A DNA stretch of 64,000 bases from G963664115 sp965263045 (GTDB lineage: Bacteria; Acidobacteriota; Terriglobia; 20CM-2-55-15): assembly GCA_965263045.1 (NCBI GenBank), contig CBDHGK010000016.1, positions 21,162-85,161 of the forward strand. The letters are read 5' to 3'. The notes beneath the pieces are model-generated. The model did no database searches, had not been told where the DNA came from, and worked only from the letters and a program-made list of their open reading frames with translations. Of the stretch, positions 52,941 to 61,539 are shown piece by piece (position 1 is the first letter of the stretch; every line of letters starts with the position of its first letter). Both the position numbers and the translations under genes were made by a program.

Positions 52941-53813
52941 TTAGAGAAGTGTAAAGAAGAGGGCTCTATGTGTTGGTGGAGGAGCCCGTTGATCCCCTTC
53001 GCTGTCTGCACCAGAACCGGTTTTATCCGTTTGCTCTTTGGCGAGGTGGGCCCACCGAAAGGAACTCCACGGCAATACCATTCCACTCGAGCACCCAGAT
53101 TCGCCTAAACGGACCGATGCCAGTTGCTTCAACAATTCGTAAAAGTACATCTCGATACGACGTGTCATGGCCCCACGCGTGGGCCCCGAAGTATGCCAGC
53201 AATTCAATGGGACTATCGGACTCGTATTTTTTGAGAGCTTCGCGGCCACTGCTTTAAGGGAAACCGTCGGATCGAAGCTCGTGCCAATGTTGAAATTTAC
53301 GTTGCCGGGATTCTCCACGCGTCCGACGTTTCTGACACTCAGCACTACTGCCCTCGCTGCTGGGGACAGGCCTTTGTAACCACCAGCTTCTGGCGCAGAG
53401 ACAAGATCACTTAGCAGAGAAGGCAGGGTATTTCTAATCGCCGAAAGAGATGCCGCAGGCCTGAACGAAAATGAGAGAGGAACATTGATGAAACGGTGAT
53501 CGAAGGCCTTCCGGCACGGCGGCGGCAACGAAAGGTACGCTGACATGGCAAGACTGTAGATATGATCTACGGAACCCACAAAACACGCGTTCACTGGGTT
53601 GCATATCTCGACCAGCTCGAATGCGACCTGTTCTCCGTCCGAGAGGCGACAATGCACATCCGGTTGTGGCGGCCGGCGCTTCTTGATCGATTCTGGAACG
53701 ACCGGTAGCCGTGTGACTTGGACAAAGTGTCGGAACGTCAGAAGCTCTGCCTCGATACGCTCTCCCATGCGGTCGTTACCTACCTGCTTGTGGCGCACTT
53801 GCGGCGGCCACAC
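52941..53813 (-). CDS. Putative nuclease-like protein with a replaced C-terminus
   Basis: The 290-codon frame carries QPDVHCRLSDGEQVAFELVE, a PD-(D/E)xK-like core (D...E), and a C-terminal part YFYELLKQLASVRLGESGCS. After the VLPWSSFRWAHLAKEQTDK stretch it enters IS6-type end sequence near 53000, so the native C-terminus is replaced. The start may be the internal ATG at 53766 (MGERIEAELLTFRHFVQVTR). Function is not recognised. Confidence 0.5.
   Translation of the reverse strand: MWPPQVRHKQVGNDRMGERIEAELLTFRHFVQVTRLPVVPESIKKRRPPQPDVHCRLSDGEQVAFELVEICNPVNACFVGSVDHIYSLAMSAYLSLPPPCRKAFDHRFINVPLSFSFRPAASLSAIRNTLPSLLSDLVSAPEAGGYKGLSPAARAVVLSVRNVGRVENPGNVNFNIGTSFDPTVSLKAVAAKLSKNTSPIVPLNCWHTSGPTRGAMTRRIEMYFYELLKQLASVRLGESGCSSGMVLPWSSFRWAHLAKEQTDKTGSGADSEGDQRAPPPTHRALFFTLL
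52995..53018. repeat. Lone IS6-type end
   Basis: CCTTCGCTGTCTGCACCAGAA matches the right end of the IS6 element at 36267-36287 exactly. No transposase lies nearby, so it is a solo or remnant end. Confidence 0.65.
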
Positions 53814-54321
53814 CTTCAGACATCAACAAATGCAGTGTGATTCCGCTACTCCCATTTGGCCCACTTTGATCGTTTGATTTGGCCGACCCCTGACAAGTGA
53901 GGCAGTGACGCTGTTTTGACCCAACTGGCACCAAGAGCTGCTTGAGCGCGTGCCGGTCGATTGATTGGTAAGTGGGGATCGGCACGCGAGATTAGCTCGC
54001 GAAACGCCATGAAAAACATGAGTTTAAGCGTCGGGAGCGCAGCGTGAGCTGAAATGTTTTTCGACCCTGGATCGGAACGGAGTGCGGCTCGCTTTGTGGG
54101 TCGGCGGTTAAGCCGAAAACAGCTAGAGAAGCCCACCAGAAAGGCCTCCGAAGGATAGTTGCACGGCCGCAGAACTCTTCGTTAGGTGTTCCTAGCTCCG
54201 AAAAGCAGCGACCTCCAAGCTGGAACAATAGTCCAAGGGACAGGTATATTATGACAGCGAGCGGTAGAATTTTCATCGATTCAACTAGGGCCGCTTCGGA
54301 CCCGTTGAACCTTGTGTTGGG
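53814..54321. other. Stretch without a recognisable gene
   Basis: Short frames only, with no ribosome site or motif. Confidence 0.35.
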
Positions 54322-54584
54322 GGAGGCTGCAAGCGCTTCCGCTGCTACTCGCCGCGAATGCTGCGCACGCTGGACATCGAGGTGTCGCCGGTGGCCAAGC
54401 CCTTGCTGGAACCGTCGGCATCCTGTGCGGCGACGCTACGGCGCGGCCGACGGGCTTCCTGCGGTCGAATTCGAAGTGGATCCGGCAGCTGCGCACCCAA
54501 CTCGATCACCGCCTTTGGGAGACGGCACTGTTGTTCCACCTGTGCGACGCGTTCCGTGCCGGCGACGTCTGGCTGCGCGGTTGA
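54322..54584 (+). pseudogene. Middle fragment of a Tn3-family transposase
   Basis: Frames change near 54400. The reading GGCKRFRCYSPRMLRTLDIE then FLRSNSKWIRQLRTQLDHRL and LFHLCDAFRAGDVWLRG is the middle of Tn3 transposases (RSGD.W motif). No 38-base terminal repeats are seen. Confidence 0.65.
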
Positions 54585-54599
54585 GACCCTCAAATAGGC

Positions 54600-54680
54600 A
54601 ACGGTTTTAACGACCTGTCCATGAAATGCGGCTTCTGGTATTTTATCTGACAGATACGAAAGATGGAATGCGTCACGTTC
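54600..54680 (-). pseudogene. N-terminal stub of a serine recombinase
   Basis: The minus strand reads VVKTVAYLRVSTAQ, the start of a resolvase, before running into the Tn3 transposase fragment. It probably is the resolvase of the same broken Tn3-type transposon. Confidence 0.6.
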
Positions 54681-54730
54681 CATGCTACTAAACTGTTCGG
54701 TCAGAACGAGCGTTTGTTCCTGACAGAACC

Positions 54731-54877
54731 ATGCCGGTCTCCGACCCCGACGTCTCTCGCCCCCGTCTGATTCGCGATGCCAGTTTTCTCGAAGCCGATC
54801 GACGCGAAATCGCCCTGCGGTGGGGCTGCCACAATCGATTGAGTGTCGCGTACCAGGTCGCCTTCTTGCGTTGGCTT
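54731..54877 (+). pseudogene. N-terminal fragment of a Tn3-family transposase
   Basis: FLEADRREIALRWGCHNRLS and YQVAFLRW match the DUF4158 N-terminal domain of Tn3 transposases. Similarity stops at about 54877, where a LuxR-type regulator fragment begins. Confidence 0.65.
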
Positions 54878-55298
54878 GCGTCTGGAGCAGTTGCTGGCCG
54901 ACGCGCTGCCGACCTCCGGTGCTGTCGCCCTCAGCGGGTCGATGCTGCTGGGCCGCTCGTCCAAGTTGCCCCCGTTCGGGCTGCACGTCAAACCCGTGGG
55001 TGACTCCCAATCGGACTACGGAGTGCGGCCCGTCGCTGCGCTGGTCCTGATTGTCGAGCCGGGACGCCATCATCGGATCGATCCGGGCCTGGTGGCGAGG
55101 ACCCTCAGGCTGACGCCGGCCGAGAGTCAGGTGGCGGTCTCGTTGGCCGAAGGCAAAAACGTGCGCGACATCGCCCGGGCGACGGGGCTCACGGAAGGCG
55201 CCATCTACTGGCACCTGAAGCAGATCTACCAGAGACTGCCGATCTCCCGGCAGGTGGACCTGGTGCGGTTGGTGCTGTCGATCGCCGAATTCCGGTAG
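54843..55298 (+). pseudogene. LuxR-type regulator, C-terminal part
   Basis: The reading has VALSGSMLLGRSSKLPPFGL, VGDSQSDYGVRPVAALVLIV and a LuxR helix-turn-helix (LTPAESQVAVSLAEGKNVRD then LTEGAIYWHLKQIYQRLPIS and QVDLVRLVLSIAEF). The N-terminal sensor part is missing and replaced by Tn3 debris. I therefore call it truncated, although the DNA-binding domain is whole and could still be made. A palindrome lies 87 bases after the stop. Confidence 0.7.
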
Positions 55299-55384
55299 CC
55301 ACTCCACTGCTGGCGTCCTCGTTGGGCGGTCGGAATGCTTGCCGCCTTCTTTTTTTTCAAAAAACTACCACATTTCTTCAAATC

Positions 55385-55400
55385 CTACCAATCTTGGTAG
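55385..55400. promoter_or_regulatory. Palindrome CTACCAATCTTGGTAG, candidate LuxR-type operator
   Basis: CTACCA and TGGTAG arms are separated by four bases. About 50 bases around it are similar to 61310-61325, including CATTTCTTCAAA upstream and ATTGAAAG.ACTA downstream. Each copy follows a LuxR-type C-terminus and precedes a gene for an exported protein by 95-215 bases. The function is inferred. Confidence 0.55.
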
Positions 55401-55492
55401 CGACTGTAAGACATTGAAAGTACTAATATTCCCAAGAAACGTTGACAACGGCTCGGCGACCTCCGTCGGTGCCTCAACATTCTGGAGGTAAC

Positions 55493-55954
55493 ATGCATAT
55501 TTTAGCTGTGAGTGCGATTCTTGTGAGTCTGGTCACTGTGATCCCGCAGTCGGTGGACGTGCAGGAGTTTCGGAAGGTTGACTACTTCGAAGTGGTTACC
55601 AAAAGCAACGGGGAATCTGATGAAAAGAAGCGGGATGCACGTCTCGAAATTGACCGTAATGCCCAACAATTAAGAATCGTTGACGAAAAGAGGGGAGCAG
55701 CACGGGCGACTTACGCCGAGATTCCCTTCTCTGCTGTGGCCAGCGTGTTGTACGAGCAATCTAAGTCTCCCAGAATAAAGACTGCCATCTTTCTGTCTCC
55801 ATTGGCTCTATTCTCACCCGGCAGGAAACATTGGCTGACTATCGAGCACGCGGACGGTTACACGTACATGCGTCTTGATAAGGACAATCAACGCCAAATC
55901 CGAGCAGCTCTAGGAAGCGCTGGATTCGATGTTGAAACGCTGATCGAGAACTAG
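55493..55954 (+). CDS. Small exported protein of unknown function
   Basis: The 153-residue protein begins with a signal-peptide-like stretch (MHILAVSAILVSLVTVIPQS) and a mature part with YFEVVTKSNGESDEKKRDAR, RIVDEKRGAARATYAEIPFS, and a C-terminal strand-rich AIFLSPLALFSPGRKHWLTI. No family is recognised. ATG 55493 has GGAGG seven bases upstream; the upstream palindrome suggests control by a LuxR-type protein. Confidence 0.65.
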   Translation: MHILAVSAILVSLVTVIPQSVDVQEFRKVDYFEVVTKSNGESDEKKRDARLEIDRNAQQLRIVDEKRGAARATYAEIPFSAVASVLYEQSKSPRIKTAIFLSPLALFSPGRKHWLTIEHADGYTYMRLDKDNQRQIRAALGSAGFDVETLIEN

Positions 55955-55994
55955 CCTTCCGATCTCGGGCGAAGCTTTGAGGCGTCAGAGGCCG

Positions 55995-56117
55995 TCAGCG
56001 GGGGGCAGGGCTTTTTTCAATTGGGGCCAGGTCGAACAGTTCCCGGTCCTGAGCCCGCTCAAGGAAGGCGTCCAGACCCTTCACCAAGCGACTACAGAGA
56101 AAGGAATTGTTCGCCAT
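55995..56117 (-). pseudogene. C-terminal fragment of a mobilisation-like coiled-coil protein
   Basis: The frame ends VKGLDAFLERAQDRELFDLA and PIEKSPAPR, which follows the pattern of the 13104-13415 protein (ELDGFLSKPEDRELFGLL and PEPER). Only the last 40 residues are present. Confidence 0.45.
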
Positions 56118-56242
56118 GCGAATAAATCGGGACATTGTGTGTGCTCGTGTGTGCCATCCCGGTCGCCACCTCACACGCCTAGTCCGTGACGAACGCCCGC
56201 ATGGAAATCCCGGGTAAAACGACCAACACAAGAGGAGTTGCA

Positions 56243-57571
56243 ATGAAACCACTGAGGATACTCGTCACACTACTGCTGGCAATGGCGTGCGCACTGCCCG
56301 CTATCGCTCAGTCCGACGAAACGGCAAAGCGATTCCATGTCTTTCCGCAGCTGGCGGATGGTGGCGGGTGGCAATCTTTCCTGCTCGTCACGAACGTCGC
56401 GCAGTCATCGAGCTTCTGCACGTTCGAATTGCACGGCCTGACCGTGGACAGGTTCTCTGAGGTTAGCGGCATCACGGCGTCCGGTTCGACCGCAACATTC
56501 TCTTTGCCCGGGAACGGGGGTTATTTGGCTTGGTCCACCAAGAACGAATCGGCATTGGCCTCCGGATATGCGACTCTCGATTGCACCGCTTCTGTCGTTG
56601 GGCAGGTTCTCTATGCGTCGGTAGGCCAATCTGGTGGGATCACAGGGCTGGCCACGGTCTTCAGCTCACAGGCTGGAGGGGTATTCCAGTTTACCGTCCT
56701 GACGGCAGATGCCTCGCTCGGAATCGCGATCGCAAACGATACGAACACGAGAACCTCCTGTGATGTTGTCCTTGAAGACATTGATCGTATGAATCTGGGT
56801 GATGAAACGATTTTCGTTCTTTCGAAGTCCAACGTCGCGAGATTTCTTTCCGAAATCATTCAAATACCGCCCGGCTTCGCCAGTGGATCAGCGACAATTT
56901 CATGTGATCAGCAAGTCTCCGTCATTGGGCTGCAATTCGCCGGAGTCGTCTTTACGACTCTGCCACCCACCGTTCTCTCCACCACTCCGGTATCGACTAC
57001 TCAGCCAACCCCGCCTACCGCTACTGGAGATCCATGGAGCCGAGCCAGCATTGAGCGGTTCCGTGGAACGTGGCGGTTCACATACACTAAAAATGGTGCC
57101 GCAATTACAGAAACTTTCGTGCTGAACATCCTCATTGAAGATGATGACGCACCTGGCGAGTGGGCTATCGGAGGGATACAAGACGACGGCAAGGGCGCTG
57201 TGGTGTTCTACAGTCGTGACTTGGATAGCTATGCATCGCTTAAGGCTGCTGAAGACGACGAAGTCGACGACGTCGAAGGACTCTATGTCTTCAACCTGGC
57301 CAGCCCCACTACAGTATCTGGATGCTACTTTGAACAATTAAGTAGCTCGTCGTTTTCCAGCTGCTACCCCATGACAGGAGTGAGGACGAGTCTCAGCACC
57401 AGTACACTCAGTAGAGCAACATCCATTTTGCCCTACACTACGGCAGCCCAAGCTCAAGCAGAATTAGGCAAAATTGGAGAAGCGGAAAACTTTGGGAATG
57501 ACATGCAGATAGACGTTGATCCGAGGATTATAGGGGCCCTTGAGGCTTTGCGTGAGGCCTTGCGTCAATAA
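56243..57571 (+). CDS. Exported protein with an FPQ...GGGW domain
   Basis: The 442-residue protein has a signal peptide (about 1-23, ALPAIAQSDE) and a domain starting HVFPQLADGGGWQSFLLVTN and ending VIGLQFAGVVFTTLPP (about 30-245). The same two boundary motifs occur in the matrixin protease at 57.9 kb. A Ser/Thr/Pro linker and a second, unrelated domain follow (about 280-440, ERFRGTWRFTYTKNGAAITE). ATG 56243 follows AGAGGAG. The protein is probably secreted, with a beta-sandwich role inferred for the first domain. Confidence 0.7.
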   Translation: MKPLRILVTLLLAMACALPAIAQSDETAKRFHVFPQLADGGGWQSFLLVTNVAQSSSFCTFELHGLTVDRFSEVSGITASGSTATFSLPGNGGYLAWSTKNESALASGYATLDCTASVVGQVLYASVGQSGGITGLATVFSSQAGGVFQFTVLTADASLGIAIANDTNTRTSCDVVLEDIDRMNLGDETIFVLSKSNVARFLSEIIQIPPGFASGSATISCDQQVSVIGLQFAGVVFTTLPPTVLSTTPVSTTQPTPPTATGDPWSRASIERFRGTWRFTYTKNGAAITETFVLNILIEDDDAPGEWAIGGIQDDGKGAVVFYSRDLDSYASLKAAEDDEVDDVEGLYVFNLASPTTVSGCYFEQLSSSSFSSCYPMTGVRTSLSTSTLSRATSILPYTTAAQAQAELGKIGEAENFGNDMQIDVDPRIIGALEALREALRQ

Positions 57572-57857
57572 TGTTTGGACCCCGGCCCGAGTTGTCCGGC
57601 GCGGGCGGTGAACCGGATCGGCAGTAGCAGGGCCTATCCCTCGACCGCCAGGGCCGGGACCTCGGTATTGAGCGCGTCCAGGAACTCAATATTGAGAGGG
57701 GGCGGAACGGGCCTGACATCGGGTAGCGCCGATGAATCTTTCAGACCGTCTGGACGCCGTTCAACGGCAGTGCGGCGGCTATCCGGGTTTTCGATAGGAT
57801 GGTCGCGGGGTTCAGTTCCTTCTGGGTCGGGAGAGCGGCTTAATTCTTCGGATCCGT
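57572..57857. other. Short non-coding stretch with dispersed repeats
   Basis: It holds CCAGGAACTCAATATTGAG at 57678-57696 (inverted at 61118-61136) and the 30-base repeat at 57785-57814. No gene is seen. Confidence 0.55.
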
Positions 57858-59771
57858 TTACCAAGCCGGGATAGTGGTGAACACCTGGCCGGTGAACCGC
57901 AGGCCGATCACATAGAGTAATCGTCCGGCATCGCTCCACAAAGAGACCCCCCCGAGGTGATCCTTCGGAATGTCATACAGCTCGTCCAGGAAGAACGCCT
58001 TGGACTCGTGGGGCGGTATGCTTACTTCGACTTCCTTTTCATCACCCTCTGCCAGCCCAGTAACCGAAACCTTCACTTCAATTGCCTGATCAGACGGGTT
58101 TGCCACCGCCACGCCAAACCTAGAGCCTCCACGGTGATCTGCAACGAAAACCACCCATCTGTCCGGTTCAGCCGGCTCAACGAGGGCTTCTGAGATCGTG
58201 GGCCCGCCAGAAGCCAACGAGAAGAGCACATGCGTCCACACTTCCTTGTTGCATTCCAGCATGGCCATCCCAGAAGAGAGTGAGCCCGTATTCCCTGTCT
58301 TCAGGACCTGGAAGTGCCATTCATCTAGGTTCAGCATGGCCTCTTGTCCAGACGATATATCCCGCCACGTAGGAAGGACACGCCCCCCGGCGGTGAGCCT
58401 ACAGGTGGTTGGTCCGTCCCCAAGGGCCTGCACGGTCAGGGTGGATGCCCATCCCCCGCCGAAGACGAATTGTGGGAACACGTACTGGTGCTCGAACGTG
58501 ATCTGCGGCTCCTGTAGGTTCCAGTTCAGAACGATCTGGCCAGTGCCGCCGTCATAGCCAGCGACCCGGAATTGATAGGTCGTTCCCGCAGTCACGTCCA
58601 GCATCACACGGCTCTGCTGACCGTTGGCGTCGTCATTCTCGGCCATTGATTGAAGCGACGAGACACGTATTCCGGTATAGACGCCGAGCATAGTATCAAA
58701 GTTGCTCCCGATCGTGCCCAGAGTCAGCCTCCCATTGTCCGGGGCTTGCCAACGCCACCATACCGATTTGGTTCCTCGTCCTGATTCACCGTTCTCGTCC
58801 GTTGCGCCCACATTGCTGCCAGTCGCACGGCCCGATCGCCCTGTGATCCGCGTTGCCCGCGAAAACCGATCATTTGGAGGCGCTGGAAGAATGGTCGTGA
58901 ATCGGTAAGTCGCCGAGCGAGCTGTTCCATCAGAATTCTTTGCTCGGATAGACCAGTAGTATGTAGTGTTCGGGGCAAGTCTCGACGGACTGTAGCTGGT
59001 TCTCGTGGTGTTGCGGATGAAGCTGGGGTTGCTGGATGTGCCGAAGTAGACATCGTAGGAATCCGCGTTCGTGGTCCTACGCCAACTGAGAGTGGGTGTC
59101 AGGGAGACATCCCGGGCATGATTGCTTGGGGAGGTCAGGACTGGAGTCCTCGGTGCGCGCGATGTGCCTGTGCCGTAGAGCGCGTCGACGCCCGCAATAT
59201 CATCGGCTTGGGGCGCTACGATGGTGTCACCGCGGGAAATGGATGTGACCATGATGGCAGGGACATCGTCCTCGTGGTTCAGGCCAAGCGCATGGCCGAG
59301 TTCGTGTACGGCGACACGGCGGAACTCCACTATCCCTGTCCGGCTACCTGTCTGATACGGTCCATCGTAGACGTTCCAGGAATATTCATCGTTGAAGATG
59401 ATGTTTGACTCTGTGCGATATTCTCCCCTGTACCAGCCCTGATGGACCGCCAAGGTATTGTCACCAAAATCTTCCTCGCCGCAAAGGTCGGCGGCGAACC
59501 CAACTCCGCTCTCGGCATCGCCGCCGTCGCAAGGGTTCTCGTAGGTGTCGTGGCGTATCCTGAAGTCGAAAATCGTTGAAGCATTCCAACGGCCCATCGC
59601 CTGCTCGAAGGCCGTATTCCACAAACCATCGGCACCGGGTATGTCCACGTTAAAGGTCATCGTCGCGGTAGGCCATCTGTGGTCCTGGAGGACATAGGCC
59701 TTGACCGACGTCGCAAAGATGACGGCCACACTCAACACCAGCGATACCAGAAAGACGGACGGTTTTCTCAA
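57858..59771 (-). CDS. Secreted matrixin-type metalloprotease with Fn3 and C-terminal domains
   Basis: The 637-residue protein has a signal peptide (about 1-24), a matrixin/zincin domain with the zinc motif HELGHALGLNH (His156, His160, His166) and a Met-turn-like AIMVTS, a fibronectin type III-like domain (about 205-290, WRRTTNADSYDVYFGTSSNP), a pre-peptidase-like beta domain (about 300-420, ITGRSGRATGSNVG, YQFRVAGYDGGTGQIVL), and the FPQFVFGGGWASTLTVQ domain (about 430-637, ending GLRFTGQVFTTIPAW). It overlaps the next gene by four bases. A secreted protease is well supported; the substrate is not. Confidence 0.85.
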   Translation of the reverse strand: MRKPSVFLVSLVLSVAVIFATSVKAYVLQDHRWPTATMTFNVDIPGADGLWNTAFEQAMGRWNASTIFDFRIRHDTYENPCDGGDAESGVGFAADLCGEEDFGDNTLAVHQGWYRGEYRTESNIIFNDEYSWNVYDGPYQTGSRTGIVEFRRVAVHELGHALGLNHEDDVPAIMVTSISRGDTIVAPQADDIAGVDALYGTGTSRAPRTPVLTSPSNHARDVSLTPTLSWRRTTNADSYDVYFGTSSNPSFIRNTTRTSYSPSRLAPNTTYYWSIRAKNSDGTARSATYRFTTILPAPPNDRFSRATRITGRSGRATGSNVGATDENGESGRGTKSVWWRWQAPDNGRLTLGTIGSNFDTMLGVYTGIRVSSLQSMAENDDANGQQSRVMLDVTAGTTYQFRVAGYDGGTGQIVLNWNLQEPQITFEHQYVFPQFVFGGGWASTLTVQALGDGPTTCRLTAGGRVLPTWRDISSGQEAMLNLDEWHFQVLKTGNTGSLSSGMAMLECNKEVWTHVLFSLASGGPTISEALVEPAEPDRWVVFVADHRGGSRFGVAVANPSDQAIEVKVSVTGLAEGDEKEVEVSIPPHESKAFFLDELYDIPKDHLGGVSLWSDAGRLLYVIGLRFTGQVFTTIPAW

Positions 59772-60421
59772 GGTAGTTGGCTAGAGTATTGACGGATCGT
59801 TTGCCTGAACTGGAACACCGTTACTCCGGAAGGCGACGCTCCGGCTTCATTGACGGACAGGCCGCGCGCGATCCCATTGCTCAGCCCTTCGACGGATGGC
59901 TGATCATCGGAAAGCAAGCCGGTAATCACTCGTCTATTCCGAGTGGCCATGATGCGTTGGCCATTGGATTCGAGGACCAAAAAGTGCCCTTGATCCATGC
60001 CGTAGAGTGGATTGACCTGAAAACGTTCCAGGGATTCTACGAAGTAGATGCCCGTCTCCCCGAGTTCGGGCAGCGTTGAGTCGGAAACATTCAGGCCGAT
60101 TTCCCCGACCGTGCCTCCCAGGAACCGGAGCGTGATCTCGGGTTCGTTGTAGGTTCCTTTGACCACGTCCACCATTCGAAACGTAACGTAGGTGTGAATG
60201 CTCGTTTGGTTGGCGTTGAACTCCGAGGTCTTCCCGACGACTTCGCCTTCAAAAATAAGCTGAGACGATGTGGATAGTTGTTCCAGGCTGACGGCAAGGA
60301 CGCTGGAAGAAGATGGAACGGCTGCACAGACACAGAGTGTCAGTGCAGCCACTACAATGAAGAATGCTCTACGCAACGTAACATCCAAGAGGTGTCTGGC
60401 CGGCATGAAGTGGCGTTTCAC
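59768..60421 (-). CDS. Exported protein encoded with the matrixin protease
   Basis: The 217-residue protein has an N-terminal basic region and a hydrophobic stretch (AFFIVVAALTLCVCAAVPSS, about 19-38) like a signal peptide, then a beta-rich region (LIFEGEVVGKTSEFNANQTS, ITLRFLGGTVGEIGLNVSDS). It reads upstream of the protease in the same operon, with ATGA overlaps on both sides. It may be an inhibitor, propeptide-like factor or chaperone of the protease; this is an inference from the overlap only. Confidence 0.65.
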   Translation of the reverse strand: MKRHFMPARHLLDVTLRRAFFIVVAALTLCVCAAVPSSSSVLAVSLEQLSTSSQLIFEGEVVGKTSEFNANQTSIHTYVTFRMVDVVKGTYNEPEITLRFLGGTVGEIGLNVSDSTLPELGETGIYFVESLERFQVNPLYGMDQGHFLVLESNGQRIMATRNRRVITGLLSDDQPSVEGLSNGIARGLSVNEAGASPSGVTVFQFRQTIRQYSSQLP

Positions 60422-60639
60422 TGCGGCGTGGATTGCGGCTTGATGAATCCTTCCGTCGCCACCTCAAGTCTGGCTATGCGCTCGACAAGGCTTGTTTCCA
60501 ACTTGCCGATGCGATCAACCAAGCCTAACTCCACCTTACCCACGCGCTCGCCCAAGGCGGCAATATCCCGCCGCAGTGCCCATTGTCCGGTAACGATGAT
60601 GCCTGCAAGGGCAATGGCCGCGACAATGATTCCGATCAA
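60418..60639 (-). CDS. Small membrane coiled-coil protein
   Basis: The 73-residue protein has one membrane segment (about 2-18, IGIIVAAIALAGIIVTG) and a coiled coil of heptads (ALGERVGKVELGLVDRIGKL, ETSLVERIARLEV). It is the first gene of the protease operon and overlaps the next by four bases. Function is not recognised. Confidence 0.65.
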   Translation of the reverse strand: MIGIIVAAIALAGIIVTGQWALRRDIAALGERVGKVELGLVDRIGKLETSLVERIARLEVATEGFIKPQSTPQ

Positions 60640-60700
60640 TTCTTAGCTCCTCTTGTCAGTATAGCCTTCCCGTTCTGATTCGGACCTGATCTGGAATACC

Positions 60701-60732
60701 GTTGTTGCACGGATCGGGGCGGAGATGGAATT
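60701..60732. repeat. 32-bp dispersed repeat, copy 2
   Basis: Same sequence as 21118-21149 with one change. It lies just outside the protease operon. Confidence 0.6.
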
Positions 60733-61309
60733 CTCCTCGGCGGCTCGTATTCGATCCATTGCGTCGGCCATGCTCATCGACTCCTATCGAAACCACCTCC
60801 GGGCTCAGGCTCAGGGCCGGGCCGGTTCAACCCTTCCCTCACCCGATCGGAGATCCGCTCAGTGAGTTCGCGAATTTTCTGGTCCACGAACTCCAACGCC
60901 GCCTCAATCCACTGGACACCTCTGCGCGCATCGACGTCCCCCGCTTCCGTAACTCTGTCCAGGTCCTCGCCGCGCTCGGCCCGCGCTACGTTGTGCGGCC
61001 CGATATGCACTCCCGGCCTTCAAACCGCGCCATCTCGCGTTCGTCTCCGTTTTCGGCAGCTTCGAAGTGCTGCGTTTCAGAACTCGCTTCGTTAATCCGC
61101 TCCCGTGATCCCGCCCGCTCAATATTGAGTTCCTGGCCCCGCTTCCATCACCATCGCTTCCTGGTCCTCGGCCCAGGGGTTCTGGTGCGGTGGGTACTGT
61201 CGATGGCCGAGTTCGTTGGGCAGTCCGGATACTTGCCGCTTTCTTTTTCTTCCAAGATCTACCCCCATTTCTTCAAAACATGCCGATTTGGACAATCTTT
61301 CATCAAAAC
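60733..61309. other. Non-coding stretch with a LuxR-type gene tail
   Basis: At about 61185-61230 the plus strand reads VRWVLSMAEFVGQ, like the end of the LuxR-type regulator at 55.3 kb, but no helix-turn-helix precedes it. CTCAATATTGAGTTCCTGG at 61118-61136 is the inverted match of 57678-57696. No intact gene is seen. Confidence 0.45.
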
Positions 61310-61325
61310 CTACCAATCCTGGTAG
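61310..61325. promoter_or_regulatory. Palindrome CTACCAATCCTGGTAG, second candidate operator
   Basis: Nearly identical to 55385-55400, with similar flanks. It precedes the PEP/pyruvate-binding-domain gene by about 215 bases. Confidence 0.55.
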
Positions 61326-61539
61326 CGACTGGCAGGTATTGAAAGGACTAGCCTTTGACGGTTAACGGCACGAAGCCCCTCAGGGGTGGACCTCTCTGCC
61401 ACCACCGGCCGCTGCCACAGTTCGGAGTCCCGATGGGGCGCAGGCAACTTTCAATCACGGTGGGTCCATGGGGACGGGCGGAGCAATAAGCCAGCAACCC
61501 CAGACAGGAGCTGCGGCGCTTGCGTTATAGGAGGACGCC

